Positions 23,585 to 35,832 of a stretch of 64,000 nucleotides of DNA are shown here, piece by piece (positions within the stretch are counted from its first letter, which is position 1; every line of letters begins with the position of its first letter). The notes beneath the pieces were generated by a model that was not told where the DNA came from, searched no databases, and worked only from the letters and a program-made list of their open reading frames with translations. Both the position numbers and the translations under genes were made by a program. The stretch covers positions 27,941,001-28,005,000 of the forward strand of contig NC_133064.1 of NCBI RefSeq assembly GCF_048771995.1. Direction: 5' to 3'. The DNA is from Taeniopygia guttata. Its lineage: Eukaryota > Chordata > Aves > Passeriformes > Estrildidae.

Positions 23585-24312
23585 TGTCACTTGTGCCTTC
23601 CCAAGTCTCGATAGCAGTAGTGGCTTTGCCGGGATTCGAACCCAGGCTGCCGGCATGGCAGGCGAGAAATCTACCGCTGAGCCACCAGTCTGTTGCTAGG
23701 TTACCAAGTCTCAGCTAGCCCAGAACCTTTAGCACTGCACCAGCAAAGGCCACTCTCATGTGCCGCTGTGGGCACGAGGTGTGGCCTGTGGGAAGTCGAA
23801 GACACCAGACTGGAAGAGACGCAGAGAGACTCTGACAAAAGCAAGGAGCCGTCCTTCTAGGGGTATCTGTGTTCCAAGTTTATTGGCTCGAAGGAAGATA
23901 AGCTCCAGAAGGCCACGGGCACCGTCTGCCCTGCTTCTTAAAGGGGGGTGGTAACAGGGGGAGGAAACAGCAGCCAACCAATGGGATAACACCTGGGGGT
24001 GGTAACAGGGGTGACACGCAGGGGAAACTTCCAACGAGGTAGGAGGGAGGGAGGGAGGGGACCCCGGAGACCAGCCTATCACTCGAAGCCGTGGATGGAA
24101 CTTTCTAGGTGGAAGGGAGAGGTCTCTGAGAGACAGGCAGGCTCTGGGGTGGGGTTGGGGGGGAATAACTCAGCAGGAATACAATGAACTGGGTGGAGGG
24201 AGGAATGACAGGCAGACAGAGGAGGGAGGAGAAGGAAGGCTGGACCATTTTACAAAAAGAGGGGGACAGGGAGCAGCCATAACTGGGGGGAAACTTAAAA
24301 CACACCCCAACA
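23585..24312 (-). mobile_element. LTR G2, inverted partner of G1
   Basis: 728 bp, near-identical to G1 in the opposite orientation. It ends ...ccccaaca. Its flanks are cgtgat (23579-23584) and cctgag (24313-24318), each the reverse complement of a flank of G1. Confidence 0.9.
23621..23690 (-). tRNA. tRNA-Gly(GCC)-like sequence inside LTR G2
   Basis: The same embedded tRNA-like unit as in G1, on the minus strand, with A and B boxes intact. It differs from G1 in a few bases (gactggtgg at the 5' end, agcggtaga in the A box). The flanking 10-bp repeat is present with one mismatch (ccaagtctcg and ccaagtctca on +). Confidence 0.72.
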
Positions 24313-24318
24313 CCTGAG

Positions 24319-25270
24319 TTTGTTTTCGTTGTATTCAGTGTGAAAAGTTGTGGTATAAACAGACATTTAGGTAGAGAAGGCTGAGACAGGCATGTGGTCA
24401 TTTTAAAGAAACAAAGGCTACTCAGAGAGCTATAAGGATTTTAGTAGCAACTGGCTGTGAGGAGCAAGGAAATAACAAGTTGTTTGAGAAAATGGAAACT
24501 AAGAAAATAGAATTTTTAGTACAAATGGAGGCAACCGACTCGGTGTTAAATAAAGCCTTGATGTCTATAACTGATGATTATGTTATGGTAAGGGGAGCAA
24601 CTGGCCAATTTGAAAAAGCATGTTTTTGCAAACCATCAAAATATAAACTTGGAAAACAAGTGGAGATTTATAGATTTGTGTAGCAGTTAAAAGCAAAAGA
24701 TGGGGAGATTATTTTGGAGGTAAACGATCAACAATATGTAGATATACTAAGCTTAATATTAATGAAATTTACAAGAAAATAATGGATCAGGTATCTCCTG
24801 AGGTGTGGGCTTCTAACATGCCAGGGAGAGCTAAGAATGTATGCCGAGTGCAAGTTATGTTTAAAGAAGGAAAGCAACCAGTTACAGTTAGACAATATCC
24901 CTTAAAGAAGGAAGACAGAGAAGATATTAGCCCAGTAAATGAATTTTTTTTTTTTTTTACAGATAGGGCTATTAAAAGAGTGTCAGTCTGAGTTCAATAC
25001 TCCTATTTTACTTGTTAAAAAGTCTGATGGATCATACTGAATAATACAAGATTTAAGGGCTGTTAATAAGATAACTGAGGATTTATATCCAGTGGTTGCC
25101 AACCCCTACACTTTGCTAACCTGTTTAACACCTGAATTAGCCTAGTTTACTGTTTTAGATTTGAAGGATGCTTTCTTTTGCCTCCCTCTCCTTGAAGCCA
25201 GCCAGAAAAGTTTTACCTTCAAATGAGAGAATCCCAAGAGTGGGCATAAGACTCAGCTCATATGGACAGT
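24319..25270 (+). pseudogene. ERV alpha: protease and N-terminal reverse transcriptase
   Basis: The frame at 24480-24683 reads EFLVQMEATDSVLNKALM, a retroviral protease-like segment in which the catalytic Asp-Thr/Ser-Gly triad is not preserved (QMEA). From 24880 onward broken frames read QYPLKKEDREDISPV, LVKKSDGSY, DLRAVNKITEDLYPVV and FTVLDLKDAFFCLPL, the fingers and palm of a gammaretrovirus-type reverse transcriptase. Stops and an A/T-run frameshift near 24948 disable it. The body is interrupted at 25270 by LTR E1. Confidence 0.85.
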
Positions 25271-25675
25271 TAAAGCCAGGGAATCTCAGAAAAACTGAAA
25301 GCTGGACAAGACAAACGCAGGTTCAAACCAATGTGGTTCATCAAGCGTTCTCCGTTTATTCAAGATAAGGTGGTAGTTTATATAAGCTTCCACATAGTTT
25401 ACAAAAACAAAAACACTCTGATTGGTAGGCTAACATTGTTTACCTTTTCCTTAAAACGGCCTACACTTTACACCATAAAACCTATACTAATTCACACCCA
25501 AGCAACCCAGTGGTCCCCACAACACCTTAAGACTATTTTCTATCTGTGCCACAAGCTCTGAATTTCTAACTGCGTCAGAGGCTTGAAGGCCCCACCAGGC
25601 CTCAGTCTGAGGCCTAGACTGGAGTAGCTCAAATTTCACAATTCATGTCCTCTTTCTCTCAAAAATGCTGCAACA
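25271..25675 (-). mobile_element. solo LTR E1
   Basis: 405 bp; reading on the minus strand it starts TGTTGCAGCATTTTTGAG and ends GGCTTTA. It has an exact 6-bp TSD gacagt (25265-25270 and 25676-25681), the ERVK-class length. It belongs to the same LTR family as the two LTRs of K3 (54750-55144 and 58949-59343). Confidence 0.92.
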
Positions 25676-25921
25676 GACAGTATTATCCCAAGATTTAACA
25701 ACAGCCCCAGGATATTCAGAGAACAATTTGCAAGCGATCTAGAATCCTGGGAAGCTCCATCAGAGGAATAACAGCTGCTACAGCATGTAGACGACCTCTG
25801 GATAGCTACTTGAACCCAAGAGGCATGTGTGGACTGGATGGTAAGCCTCCTAAACTTTTTGGGTTTACAAGAGTATAGAGTATATCAGAAAAAGGCTCAA
25901 GTGATAAAGCAAACAGTTATC
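25676..25921 (+). pseudogene. ERV alpha: reverse transcriptase active-site region
   Basis: In one frame this reads LLQHVDDLWIA and then QEYRVYQKKAQVIKQTVI, running straight into YLGYEVSAGQ at 34355 beyond the K1 insertion. The metal-binding pair of the polymerase site (VDD at 25787-25795) is intact, but a stop lies just after it. Confidence 0.85.
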
Positions 25922-26544
25922 TGTTGGAATCTGTGGCATTTAAATGATCCTGAGATTGCAGAAAATCTCTGTCTTTCAGTCCCGCTGCCAAAGAAGAAGT
26001 CGTAATTCATCTGTGCTGGTTTTCAAGATTGTTTATTCTTGCTTATCTATAACATGTTCCGTCTGACCTGCGGCAGGTCTGGGTTGCAGGACAGCGTGCG
26101 GGGCTCTGCCCCTCAGTGGGATGTTACAAACATTACATACCAGAAACTACGTGTGCTATATTTACAATAACGTGCCAATATCTATCATCTACGTTGAACA
26201 GCGTGTCCCCAGTCTAAACCAATAGAAAAATGCCAACACCACAGTGAAACATGGAGGGCATGAAGAAGGAGAAAAAGACAAGGCACACCCAATTTCCTCC
26301 GTCTTGTCCCCTTTGAACCCCTTATCTAGAATCCTAAAATTCTACTTTTGCACCCGTGCCACACTTAATTATTACCTATATCAAACACTCAGAGCATGTA
26401 ATTCATCCTGTAAGATTAAAAACTCTTTTCCATGGAAAGAGATCAGAGACAGTGTCTCTCGGGGCTCTGTACAGGGGGGTTCCTGACCCCTGCCAGGGTC
26501 CCAGACCTGCCAGGGCAGCCAGAGGGAAGCTCTGGATTCCCACA
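25922..26544 (-). mobile_element. 3' LTR of K1
   Basis: 623 bp with termini TGTGGGAATCC...GATTCCAACA on the minus strand. A polypurine tract (aaaaacggagggggaga on -) immediately precedes it. It aligns throughout with the K2 LTRs. Confidence 0.9.
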
Positions 26545-27910
26545 TCTCCCCCTCCGTTTTTGAACCAAGAATACCTCTTTGGCAACTTTGTCCATGGTCT
26601 GCTGCATGCACTGAAGCAAGTATCAGAAGAATTACAATACTCTATAAATATATACAACTGTTTTCAAAATTTCCTTCTAGAACTGTGAAAGGTAAAATAA
26701 ATTGAACACACTATCCATCTAAGATTTAATTTTCCTCCAGATGGGTTTTCGCTCATGATACCTCTTCACATTTATCACTTTTTTGTCCATGTGTCCGCAA
26801 TAGATGTTCAATTGCTGCTTTGTTCTCATTTCACATTGTTAGCTAACAAATAACTCAATGCAAAAGAAACGGCATGGGCATCTTTACTCCACCCACAATC
26901 TCTTTTGATCCAGCTGTGCCAAGGCTCTTTTTGATGCCACCTGCTATGAAAGCAGAATCATTCCAGTTTTCCAAGCCTTTTTTCCTTGTGTTAACATTAT
27001 CATTGCCACAATCTGGATCACTCCATTCATTAGATTTTTTCCTTCTTGCTCTTTTATCAAAGTAATGCTGCGTGTTAACAAAAGATCTCCCAATGCTGCA
27101 TGGACTGTCCCTGACATCCGTAGGGATAGCAAATCAAACTGTGTTCTTACAAATGAAAAAGATCTCCTGTGGAAATAATTTTGAAACCTGGTTGGATGGT
27201 TTGTTCAACATCTTAGTGTAGATACACCAAGATGATGCTTCTTTACAAATTCTGTGGTTTGGAGTGACTTCTATGATTTTATCTTTGTTTTGTGCACTCT
27301 GAAAAGCTGAATTGTTATATAAAAACTCTTTTTTGCCTCAACTTTCCAGTTCTCAAGGCTTATAAGGAGCCGCAGAAAGAAATCCCATCCAAACACCACC
27401 TCCATTCTCCAAAATGAGAATGCACTTGCAAAATTGTTGGAGGGGTGTCTTTTGGAATCAGGCATTTGTTCACTGGCAAATTCAAACATGTTGAAAAGGG
27501 TTTTTCTGGCCTTGAGTGTTTCAGAATGATGGTGTCAACCCTGATGTGCTGCCCAGAGCTTCCCAAACATTGCTCTTGTTTGAAACATGGACAAAACCAC
27601 CCCATTACCCAAGGCAATCAGCGAGATGAGGCACAAGTATAACACTTGATCAAACTGCAGGCCTCATTCCCTGTGGGAATCTGGAATGCAACATCAACAG
27701 CTCCCTTTCCTGAAATGGAAAGATGACAACTCAAGTCCCAAAAGAAACCCAAGTCCCAGAGTCCTCGTTTTGCACGTAGAACGAAGAGATATCTGTTGTC
27801 TTGAGACCTGCTCACGTCTGTGTGCTGACTTCTCTGCTTCTGGAGTCAGGATGTGCTCTCTTCTGAACTCAACAAGATCTCACGCATTCTGCTGACACCC
27901 ACTTTCAACC
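26545..27910 (-). pseudogene. K1 env remnants
   Basis: Short minus-strand frames at 26944-27132, 27271-27617 and 27618-27815 correspond to the K2 sequence at 44640-45990 (for example VHAALGDLLLTRSITLIKEQ against VHAALKDLLLTHSMTLIREQ in K2). The relation to env rests on position before the 3' LTR and on this transmembrane-subunit-like segment. All frames are broken. Confidence 0.6.
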
Positions 27911-30560
27911 CTTGTGAAAACATGAAAACAATCCTTGCCAAAAGTTATTAATTTGAATTATTTTTTTCAATTTGATCTGTCCAGTGTCTGGGACTCTCGT
28001 CACGTTTCACTCGATGATCAGTGAATTGGGCTCTACAAAAGAATTATTTCAAAATATTAAAATATAGAAAATCTCGAGCCTCATTCCAGCCTTATTTCAG
28101 GCACTTCTTCACCTTTTTTTCTCCTTCCTTTTTGAAACAGGAAGTTTGAAAAAAATAAAACATAATATAAAATAAGACAAAATACCTCAATGATAAAATG
28201 CATAAAACTTATCAAAACCGACAATTCAAGAAGGTTAAAAAGAAAGAGATTCTAAATAACATATATAAAATTGAACAAAGCATGATCATTAGAAACATTG
28301 TGCCAGCACTTCAGAGTCTGCAAACAGCTGAAACATTTGTTTCCAGTGAAAATCCTTGGCATCCTTTCCCGGGCAAGGCTGACAAGTTTCACCTCAAAGA
28401 CGTGTCAGCTGTCACATTTGTAGGATTGAATTGCTGGGTCAAAATGACCTGCATATTATTCATTTTTGTGCAGAAACCTCTGGATTTTGCTGGAAAACTC
28501 ATCTGTCCAAGTTAAAATCAGGGCCTGGCCAGGACCCAAACTTTAAACTGGAGTGATGTCCCCTAACATATTATCTAAAACAAAGCTTGTACCAACAATA
28601 CATATATGATACTTAAAACATAACAACCTATCATAACATTTTCACATAAAACAAGCACTTGAAGTTCAAGATGATAAATCGATCAGATGACACAAGGATT
28701 CATTTTCCTTGAAACTTCTTTGAGGGAAAAAGGATGTCAATTGGAAGAAATCATAAGATGAAGAGTTGACAAATGGCTGTCAAAATGTTTCAGGCATCTC
28801 CCTCTGAAATCTTCTGAAAAAACATTTGAGAATGATAAAAAATAGAAATTGAATGATTCCATTCACAAGAGATATAAAAACAAACCAGAAGGTCCACCTA
28901 GAAAAATGCACAATACAGTTAAAAACCAAAATGAGACTTCAAAATGGCATGCAACCTGGATAAGATTGCATAAAGGACAATAAAACATACAAAATTTGCT
29001 ATGAAAAAACAAAGTATAATGCTTCACCTAATAATATGATAAAATTTCTTAACAATAACATTTATAAAACATCTAAATAGTTAAAAATAAAAGAAAGGAT
29101 TTGAAAACAACAAACACTCTTTGTATCATTACACAAAGAAATATCAGACTATAAAAACTGACTATTAAACAATGAAATCAATCTCAGAATAACCCCAAAC
29201 AAATTCCTTTAAAAGTCTTATATACTGATAAACTTATAATAAAACACAAAAGACTGAAACAAAACCAAGGATCCAACAAACTGTGTGTCCTAGTTTAGGG
29301 CAAATTTGGGGAAAACCCTCTGAAAGGAGCCCCCAGGAAATAAACCCCCACGGCCCCTCCCCACCCACCTGGTTCAGGGAAAAATTTCCTCTGAGAGAGA
29401 AGTGGAAAAGAACCTGTTTATTCAACAAACAAAGCACTCCCCAGCACCAAAACAATTAACAACACCAGATGACAACAAAACTCTTTCACCACTCTGAAGA
29501 GATGAACAAATCCAGAAAGTCTTTCCTGGGAGTGATCGCCCGGGTCTGGACGCTGGGGATTGCTCTCCAGCACTGGGGATGGCTGCTGCAGATCACAAAA
29601 TGCAGGCTCCTGGTGTTCCTTGGTGTTTCCCAGATCCCAGTCCGGAGCAGGTTGGATGGTATTCAGGAAGAGGAAAGGAAAAAGCAACAGTCCAGGGAAA
29701 GAATTGGACTGCTTAGCTAACCTAACTAGGAAGCAAAGGCAAAAGCAGAAGCAAGCCAAGCAAGCAAGCAGGCAAAGCAAGCAAGCCAAGCAAGCAAGCC
29801 AGCAAAGCAAAAGCCAGCCAGCCAGCCCTAGCCTTTTCTAGACAGCAGACCATGGGGGGAGGTGAACCAGATGATAACAAGGCAAACCAAACCTTCACTT
29901 TCAGAGTCAGTTCTGAAAGCACAGAACATAATATCAAACGTAAACAGAACACACGATTGGAGATACAAACACCATAATGTCACCCTAGGACACTGTGTCT
30001 TCTCCTTAAGTCAATGTTCATCAATGTTTCATGACCTCCTTTTCAGTCAAAATCCTCCCAACCTTTAAATAAAAACAACTAAACTTTGTTAGCTAAATAA
30101 ACTTGATATTTGAAAAACTTAAAATAATTTTTGAATCGAACAGTACTTAAACTCAATATATAAAAAATCTTGGTAAAAAATTCATAAATTATATTAAATT
30201 TATAAAATCCATATGTATCAAATTAATAATATATAAATTCATTATAAATTAAACTTTTATAAAACTTTACTTCTTCAGGGCCCAAACCTAAAATAAACTT
30301 AAAGTGATATAGTCTAATTAAACAAAACTTAAACTCAAACCAAACTATATAAAAATCTATACCATCATTAATAAAATGTTAAAATACAACCAAACTTAAA
30401 CCTTAATATAATAAATTACTAAAAATTCATACTATTTAATTTTCTATTTCAATTTTCATCATGATAAGATGTCCCTTTCTCACATTGTGTATCCCACACA
30501 ATGATGACCTGTCACACAACAAAGAAACAAGTAATTGTGATTCTTTCTTCTGGTCCTCTT
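27911..30560 (-). other. K1 AT-rich spacer with a conserved block at 28290-28540
   Basis: No coding potential was recognised in this long AT-rich stretch, which occupies the place of pro-pol between gag and env. The part at 28290-28540 aligns by eye with K2 42470-42710 and more distantly with K3 57285-57510 (shared ctggccagg and cagactctg). LTR F1 interrupts it at 29286-29992. Confidence 0.7.
29286..29992 (-). mobile_element. solo LTR F1, inserted in K1
   Basis: 707 bp, TGTCCTAGTTTAGGG...CACCCTAGGACA, with an exact 5-bp TSD ctgtg (29281-29285 and 29993-29997). The empty site is preserved in K2 near 41730 (reverse complement ggatccaataaattgtgtct). It contains an impure aagc-rich repeat at about 29735-29830. 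Confidence 0.93.
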
Positions 30561-30608
30561 CCACAATCTTCATTTGTCTTCTGTAAATTTGTTTCTCTGA
30601 AACAGTAG

Positions 30609-31912
30609 TTAAAGTCCTGCGAGAAATCTTCCATCCCGAACTTGGAGGATCCTTTCAAGTTGCTCTCCCCAGATGTTTGTCTGAATTGATGCAGTATGTT
30701 GAGGTGTGTAATTTTTGCTGCAGGCCCTCACCATTTCTTCCAACAAGGGTTGATCAGGCAGAATGTTGATGATTTGTCTGCATTTTTTGTTGGCATTTAC
30801 AAATGCAAGACCCCGAATCAAGTGTGGTTTTGCTGTTTCTTCATTCACTTGCCTGTTCACTGCCTGTGTGAGACACTCAAGGAATGAAGTAAAAGGTTCT
30901 GAAAGTCCTTGTCTGATCCCTGTGTAGATGTTTTCAGGTGTTCCTGCTGATGGAGTCTGTAAAATCGCATTGCATGCTGCATTCTTGATGTCAATCAACA
31001 CATCCCGTGGTAGCTCTTTAATCTGGTGTCCTGTATTATCATTTGGTCCCAGGGGTTCACCTGCCATCTGCGCTACAGAGATGGCTGCATTTGTTCCTCC
31101 CTGATATCTGTATTTGAGCTCCTCAGGAGCCCTCCTCCACCTTGCTTCCCATATAAAATATGTGATTCAATGAAAATCACTGAAACTAGGTATTTGAGAT
31201 CATGCGGTGTTAAATCATATATTTCAAACGTACCCTTTAATAACTGTTTAAAATATTTAGAATTCAATCCATCTTCTCGCAGTGCTGTTTTTAAGTCTCT
31301 CACAACCTCATAGTCCAGTCTTTCCCATCTCGTGTTTGCAGTCCGTGGACTACGAGTCACTGGTAATATGATGCTGTCCATGTTTACTATATCAAAGTTT
31401 TTGTCTTTCAATGCTCTCTTTCTGATTTCTGCCCAGTCTGTGATACCAGACACCTGTGCAAATTGTTGTCTTGATGCATCCTCTGTCATACCGGAGTTCA
31501 CTGACATTTCTGGCCTTTTCGCACCTTGCCAAGATGTGGTTCTTTCACCTTGGAGGGCTACTGAAGTTCTTGGCCTTTCCGCACCTTGCCAAGATGTGCC
31601 CTCTCTGTTCCAAAGGGGTATTGGCACTTTAGGTATCTCTTTCCTTCTTGGATGATGAGTGGAAATCCACATTGGCATTTCTTCTCCTCCTGGCTGAGGA
31701 AGGGGAAGCTGCCTTCCCTGTGCAGCAGACAGTCCCTGTGCAGCACAGTCAGGGGAAACCACGTCCGAAAACTCCATCGGTCCAGCAGGTAGCCTGGGTG
31801 CTGATGAAGAAGGACTAGTTGCAGATGATATAGGAAGGGTGTGGCTATCTTCTGCTGGAAGGAACAATTGGGAAAAAATGCATTGCCAAATGCAAACACA
31901 GTTCCAGAGCAC
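30609..31912 (-). pseudogene. K1 gag: capsid region with major homology region
   Basis: Two overlapping minus-strand frames, 31073-31912 (279 codons) and 30609-31067 (152 codons), carry a betaretrovirus-like capsid. The N-terminal domain includes DWAEIRKRALKDKNFDIVNM and LTPHDLKYLVSVIF. The C-terminal domain has the major homology region IRQGLSEPFTSFLECLTQAV. A frameshift near 31070 separates them, and no zinc-knuckle nucleocapsid follows before the AT-rich spacer. Upstream, 32037-32513 continues the same gag linker. K2 has lost this capsid. Confidence 0.85.
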
Positions 31913-32684
31913 TGCCTGTTAATTGGAGGAAAGATTCTAGCAAAAAGTCTCTTGTAAATGGAAAAGACTCTGGTGGAATCTCAGATGACACAGGTTGTTG
32001 TTGCTCTTGAGAAGAGACTTCATGAGTTCTGTTGTCTTACCATGGGTGTTCTTCTTGAAACTGTGGCAGATGAGGGTCTCTGGAAATCTGTTCATTATTA
32101 ATGATATGAAAAAACCGTTGCGATTTGGCTGTTCTGTCATGGGATGACGCTGTCACCACATCTGCTGGGTGCGGCTGCTGACTAGGTCCTGCCGACCTAA
32201 CTGAAGTGTCTGGGGTTGGTGTTAGAAACATTGGAGAGGTTTGGAAAAGGCCTTGTGTTGCACTCGTTTCAAAAGACGACTGACTGAATCTCATTTCGGG
32301 GTGAATGTTGAGGTCCAATCGCTCAGCGTTGCCACAGGATATTTGATGCAATGGGTGTGCTTGTAAGAAGTTGTTTACTTTGGCTGCTGTGGTTTCTGGG
32401 CACTGCTGTGTATTTGTTGTTAATTTTTGGATGTGCACTGCAGTTGAACCATGCGACTGCAGGCTCACCGATGCTGTGGAAACATCCCGGCATTGCTGCT
32501 CTGCTGCTGCCACAATGCAGTTCTGTTGCTGTTTGCCCGCCGCCGCTGATGAAAGGAAATGGGGGGGTGCATTGCTCGCACTTGCTGTGGAGAGGCGGTG
32601 ACCAAAGGGAATCCCTGCCTTGGCTCTGTTCAGATCCTGTCTGCACTGGCATGGGGGTGTGGAGAGGAATGCCTCTTGTGCAAT

Positions 32685-33362
32685 TGATATGTATGATTAT
32701 AATCTGCGCCAATGAAATATTGTTGTATTGAATCAAGGGAAATATGATTTGGCATGTATAATATTTAGTTATTACAAAATACACACACCAGCACTGTGAG
32801 CTGCCCCCCCCCCCCCCCCCCCCATATTCGGTTACACCAAAGCCGGTTTTTTTGGACAATGCCTCATTTACAATCTAATACATGTGGCTAGTCCAGAGAT
32901 GGGCTGTCCCAAAAGGCGATACTGGAACACCTGGGATCTGATGATCCTGGTAACGACCCAAGACTGGGATCGCAGGAGTCCTCCGGGCTGATACATCTGA
33001 AAGCCACGGTTCCCGTAACCTCATCAGGAAAAATCGTCCACACCTGGACCTGGATTGCTCAACCCCGGCTCGGAGAGAAAAACTTTATGAATATGTGGGA
33101 CTCTGAATAGAAAGAAAAGGCGGATGGCTAAAATCCTCGCCTCGGGCAGAAAATTTCCTATAAGAACTGCAGGGTCCAAGAGGGTGGTGTGTGTGTCCAG
33201 GGGGACCTCTGCCGAGAGGCGTCCTTCCCGTCACGCATCCAGCGCCGAACCCGGGCTCGGCGCTGTCCTTTTCCTTGTGGCTGGCTCAGAGAGAATTCGA
33301 TCCTAAATAATTTTTTTATTATTTCATTTTTAATTTGGCTGGACTAATTTTCATTTATAACA
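32685..33362 (+). mobile_element. solo LTR C2, inserted in K1 gag
   Basis: About 678 bp, TGATATGTATG...TTTATAACA, aligning with C1. It includes a run of about 20 Cs near 32805-32823 and the ctataagaac TATA-like box. The flanking bases (caat and cagt) resemble a short TSD with one mismatch. K2 has uninterrupted sequence at the equivalent place. Confidence 0.85.
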
Positions 33363-34261
33363 CAGTCATGCCCCACTTCTGCTTGCCTTGGCATGGCTGC
33401 GCCTCTTTCTTGCTCGCCCCCTCCCCGTTCACGCCCAGTGTCTGCTGTGCCGAGCTCGCGCCTGGCATTTGCCTCTCTGAAACCAGCCACCACATTCTCA
33501 GCCACTTCCGCGTTCGCCATGACTCTCGCAAACGCAAGCGCACCCTGGATTCGCCCCCTCTTTGTCTGCGTCGCCTTGGGGATGTGGGAAGGAATGCCCT
33601 CGCCTTGACCACGCCCCTCCTGCCCCGGCTCCGGCGCGGTCGCGCCCTCGGGAACGCCTCCTTCCTTCCCCCGGCCGGCCCTCGCACCGCCCCGGTCCCG
33701 TTCTGGGTCGCTCCCTTCGGGTTCCATGGCAACACCGGCATGCAGCGCGGTTCCGCGCTCCGCGGACGCCATCAGCGCGCGCTCGCTGTGTCCCGCCGCT
33801 GCCGCCGCGACCATGGCCGCACGCCACGTCCTGCCCGGCCCGGCGCCGCTCGGGTCTCCCCCCGCGGCCGCCGCGCAGTCTCCGGACGGCTGGCTGGCGT
33901 CCGCCGCCCCCTCCAACGCCATGAGCGACCCTACCGTGGCCAGCGCGGTTCCCGCGGCCATGCCCGCCTTGACTGTGCCCGCGGCCCTGCCCGGTTCCGT
34001 TTTCGCGTTCCCCGTGTGCCCTCCGGGCCCCCCCGCGGCGGCACCCGCCGCCGCTGTGGCACTCTGCCGCGCCAGACCCTGCGCCCACCATTACGGGCGC
34101 TGCCGCGCGCTTTTTCGCCGCGGTTCCACGCACCCTCGAGGTCTTCCCGGCCGGCCCCGCACTGTCCCCGCACTGCCGCGGCCCCAGGAGAGGCAGCTCC
34201 GGCCCTTCCCCCGTGATCCCCGAGGCTACAGAGCCCGCCTGCACCCCTGCTGTTCCTGGTG
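33363..34261 (-). pseudogene. K1 gag: GC- and CpG-rich linker
   Basis: Very GC-rich sequence encoding, on the minus strand at 33344-33961, an alanine/glycine-rich stretch with AASQP-like and GGDPSGAGPG motifs. Both are shared with K2 (VAASQPSANC, GGDPRGAGPG at about 40300-40420). Large frames on the plus strand here are shadows. It is joined directly to a 93-bp LTR stump, so the primer site, leader and matrix region are deleted. Confidence 0.7.
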
Positions 34262-34354
34262 CTGTCTCTCGGGGCTCTGTACAGGGGGGTTCCTGACCCC
34301 TGCCAGGGTCCCAGACTTTCCAGGGCAGCCAGAGGGATGCCCTGGATTCCCATA
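34262..34354 (-). mobile_element. truncated 5' LTR of K1
   Basis: Only the first 93 bp of the LTR remain (minus strand TATGGGAATCCAGGG to CCCCGAGAGACA). The TSD gttatc follows at 34355. Confidence 0.88.
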
Positions 34355-35832
34355 GTTATCTACCTGGGTTATGAGGTCAGTGCTGGACAAAAGACTCTAA
34401 GGCAGGACTGCAAGGAAGCAATATACCAAACCCCAAAACCCCAGACAATAAAGGACTGTAAGTTTATAATTATGATCTGTTAGTTAAATCCCTGTATACT
34501 CTGATCACAGAGGGAAACGGAGATCTCCAATGGACAAAAGAAGCTACATACGCCTTTGACCAGCTAAAGAACGCCCTCATGTAATCTCCAGCTTGGGACT
34601 TCTGGACATGAATAAACCATTTTTTCTATTTTCTCATGAGAAGCAAGGGATTGCTCTGGGAATACTAGTACAAGACTTAGGCCTGTATCAGAGGGCAGTT
34701 GCCTACTTTTCCAAGCAATTGGATGTGGCAGCTAAAAGATGGCCAGAGTGTCTCAGAGCCGATGCAACAGTGGTACTGAACACCCAGGAAGCACGCAAAT
34801 TCACACTGGGCCAGAAGATAACTGTGCTAGTGTCCCACTCAGTGTCAGTAGTACTGGAAGTAAAGGGGGGACATTGGCTCTTCCCACAGAGGTTCCTGAA
34901 ATACCAAGCCATAATGATAGAACAAGATGATGTAGAAATTGTGGTAACTAATATCGTGAACTCAACTTCCTTTCTCAGTGGCAGTATGGGAGAACCGGTG
35001 ATCCACGATTGCCTGGAGACCATTGAAGCTACTTACTCCAGTCACCCAAATCTGAAGGACACCCCTCTCGGGGACACTGAGACCTGGTTTACTGATGGTA
35101 GCAGCTATGTGATCAGCAGAAAAAGACATGCTGGGTATGCAGTTACCACCTGCAGAGAGGTAATCGAGTCTGGACCACTACCAAGAAACACCTCTGTGCA
35201 AAAGGCCAAAATAATTCCCTGGACCCATGCCTTAGAATTAAAAGAAATCAACATTTATATGGATTCAAGGTGTGCATTTGGGGTTATGTATACACACAGA
35301 GCGATCAAGGCATACCAGAAAGTGAGCTCTGAATTGGAAGAAGGGAATGAGCTGGCAGACAGAGAAGCAAAAGAAGCAGCTAAAGGTGAGGTAATTGTTA
35401 AAACAGTTCAGGTAGCCTTAATTCCAGATGGGCCGATTTCTACTGAAGTCAAACCAAAGTACAGTAGAAAAGAAAAGAGGCTTTTTGAGAAAGAAAACAG
35501 AAGTTATAACCAAGAGGGGTGGGCTATTACAGAGGAAGAGAAAAGAAGGCTTGTGATCCCCTCTTATATGCTATAGCCATTAGTGAAAAAGGAACATAAG
35601 AAAGCACATTGGGGAATAGATGCTTTGTATAATTATTTGAAAGATAGAATCATAACCAGAAACTTGCAACGTACAGTGATTCAGGTGACTCACCAATGTA
35701 GCCTTTGCCTCCAAACTAATCACAAAAATATTCCTAAACCAAAGCATGGGCAAATTGGGAGAGGATATGGACCTGGGCAACAATGGCAAATTGATTTTTC
35801 AGAACTGCCCAGGAGAGGGGGGGTATTGATAC
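34355..35832 (+). pseudogene. ERV alpha: RT connection, RNase H and N-terminal integrase
   Basis: The sequence resumes as YLGYEVSAGQKTL. The long frame 34593-35576 (327 codons) covers the RT connection (SHEKQGIALGILVQDLGLYQ) and RNase H (TWFTDGSSYV, IYMDSRCAFGV, then NELADREAKEAA). The part between FGV and the next helix is shortened. The frame 35583-36050 begins the integrase zinc domain (KKAHWGIDALYNYLKDR, HQCSLCLQTN) and the first catalytic Asp (QIDFSE), then runs into LTR F2. This is the longest retroviral frame in the window, but it is not a complete protein. Confidence 0.9.

Larger units (their letters stand above)
25922..34354 (-). mobile_element. ERVK provirus K1 (family LTR1), minus strand, inserted in alpha RT
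   Basis: It is bounded by an exact 6-bp TSD gttatc (25916-25921 and 34355-34360). On the minus strand it runs from a truncated 5' LTR (34262-34354) through GC-rich gag, capsid and AT-rich spacer to env remnants and a full 3' LTR (25922-26544). No protease, reverse transcriptase, RNase H or integrase was found. Two later LTRs are inside it (C2, F1). Its second copy, K2, lies inverted at 37604-46626. Confidence 0.92.

Noticed and set aside
33335..34216. 293-codon plus-strand frame in a CpG-rich island, looking like a host exon or promoter
   Set aside because: The same sequence occurs inverted in K2 at 39.6-40.85 kb, inside provirus boundaries. On the minus strand it encodes the gag linker; the plus-strand frame is a high-GC shadow.
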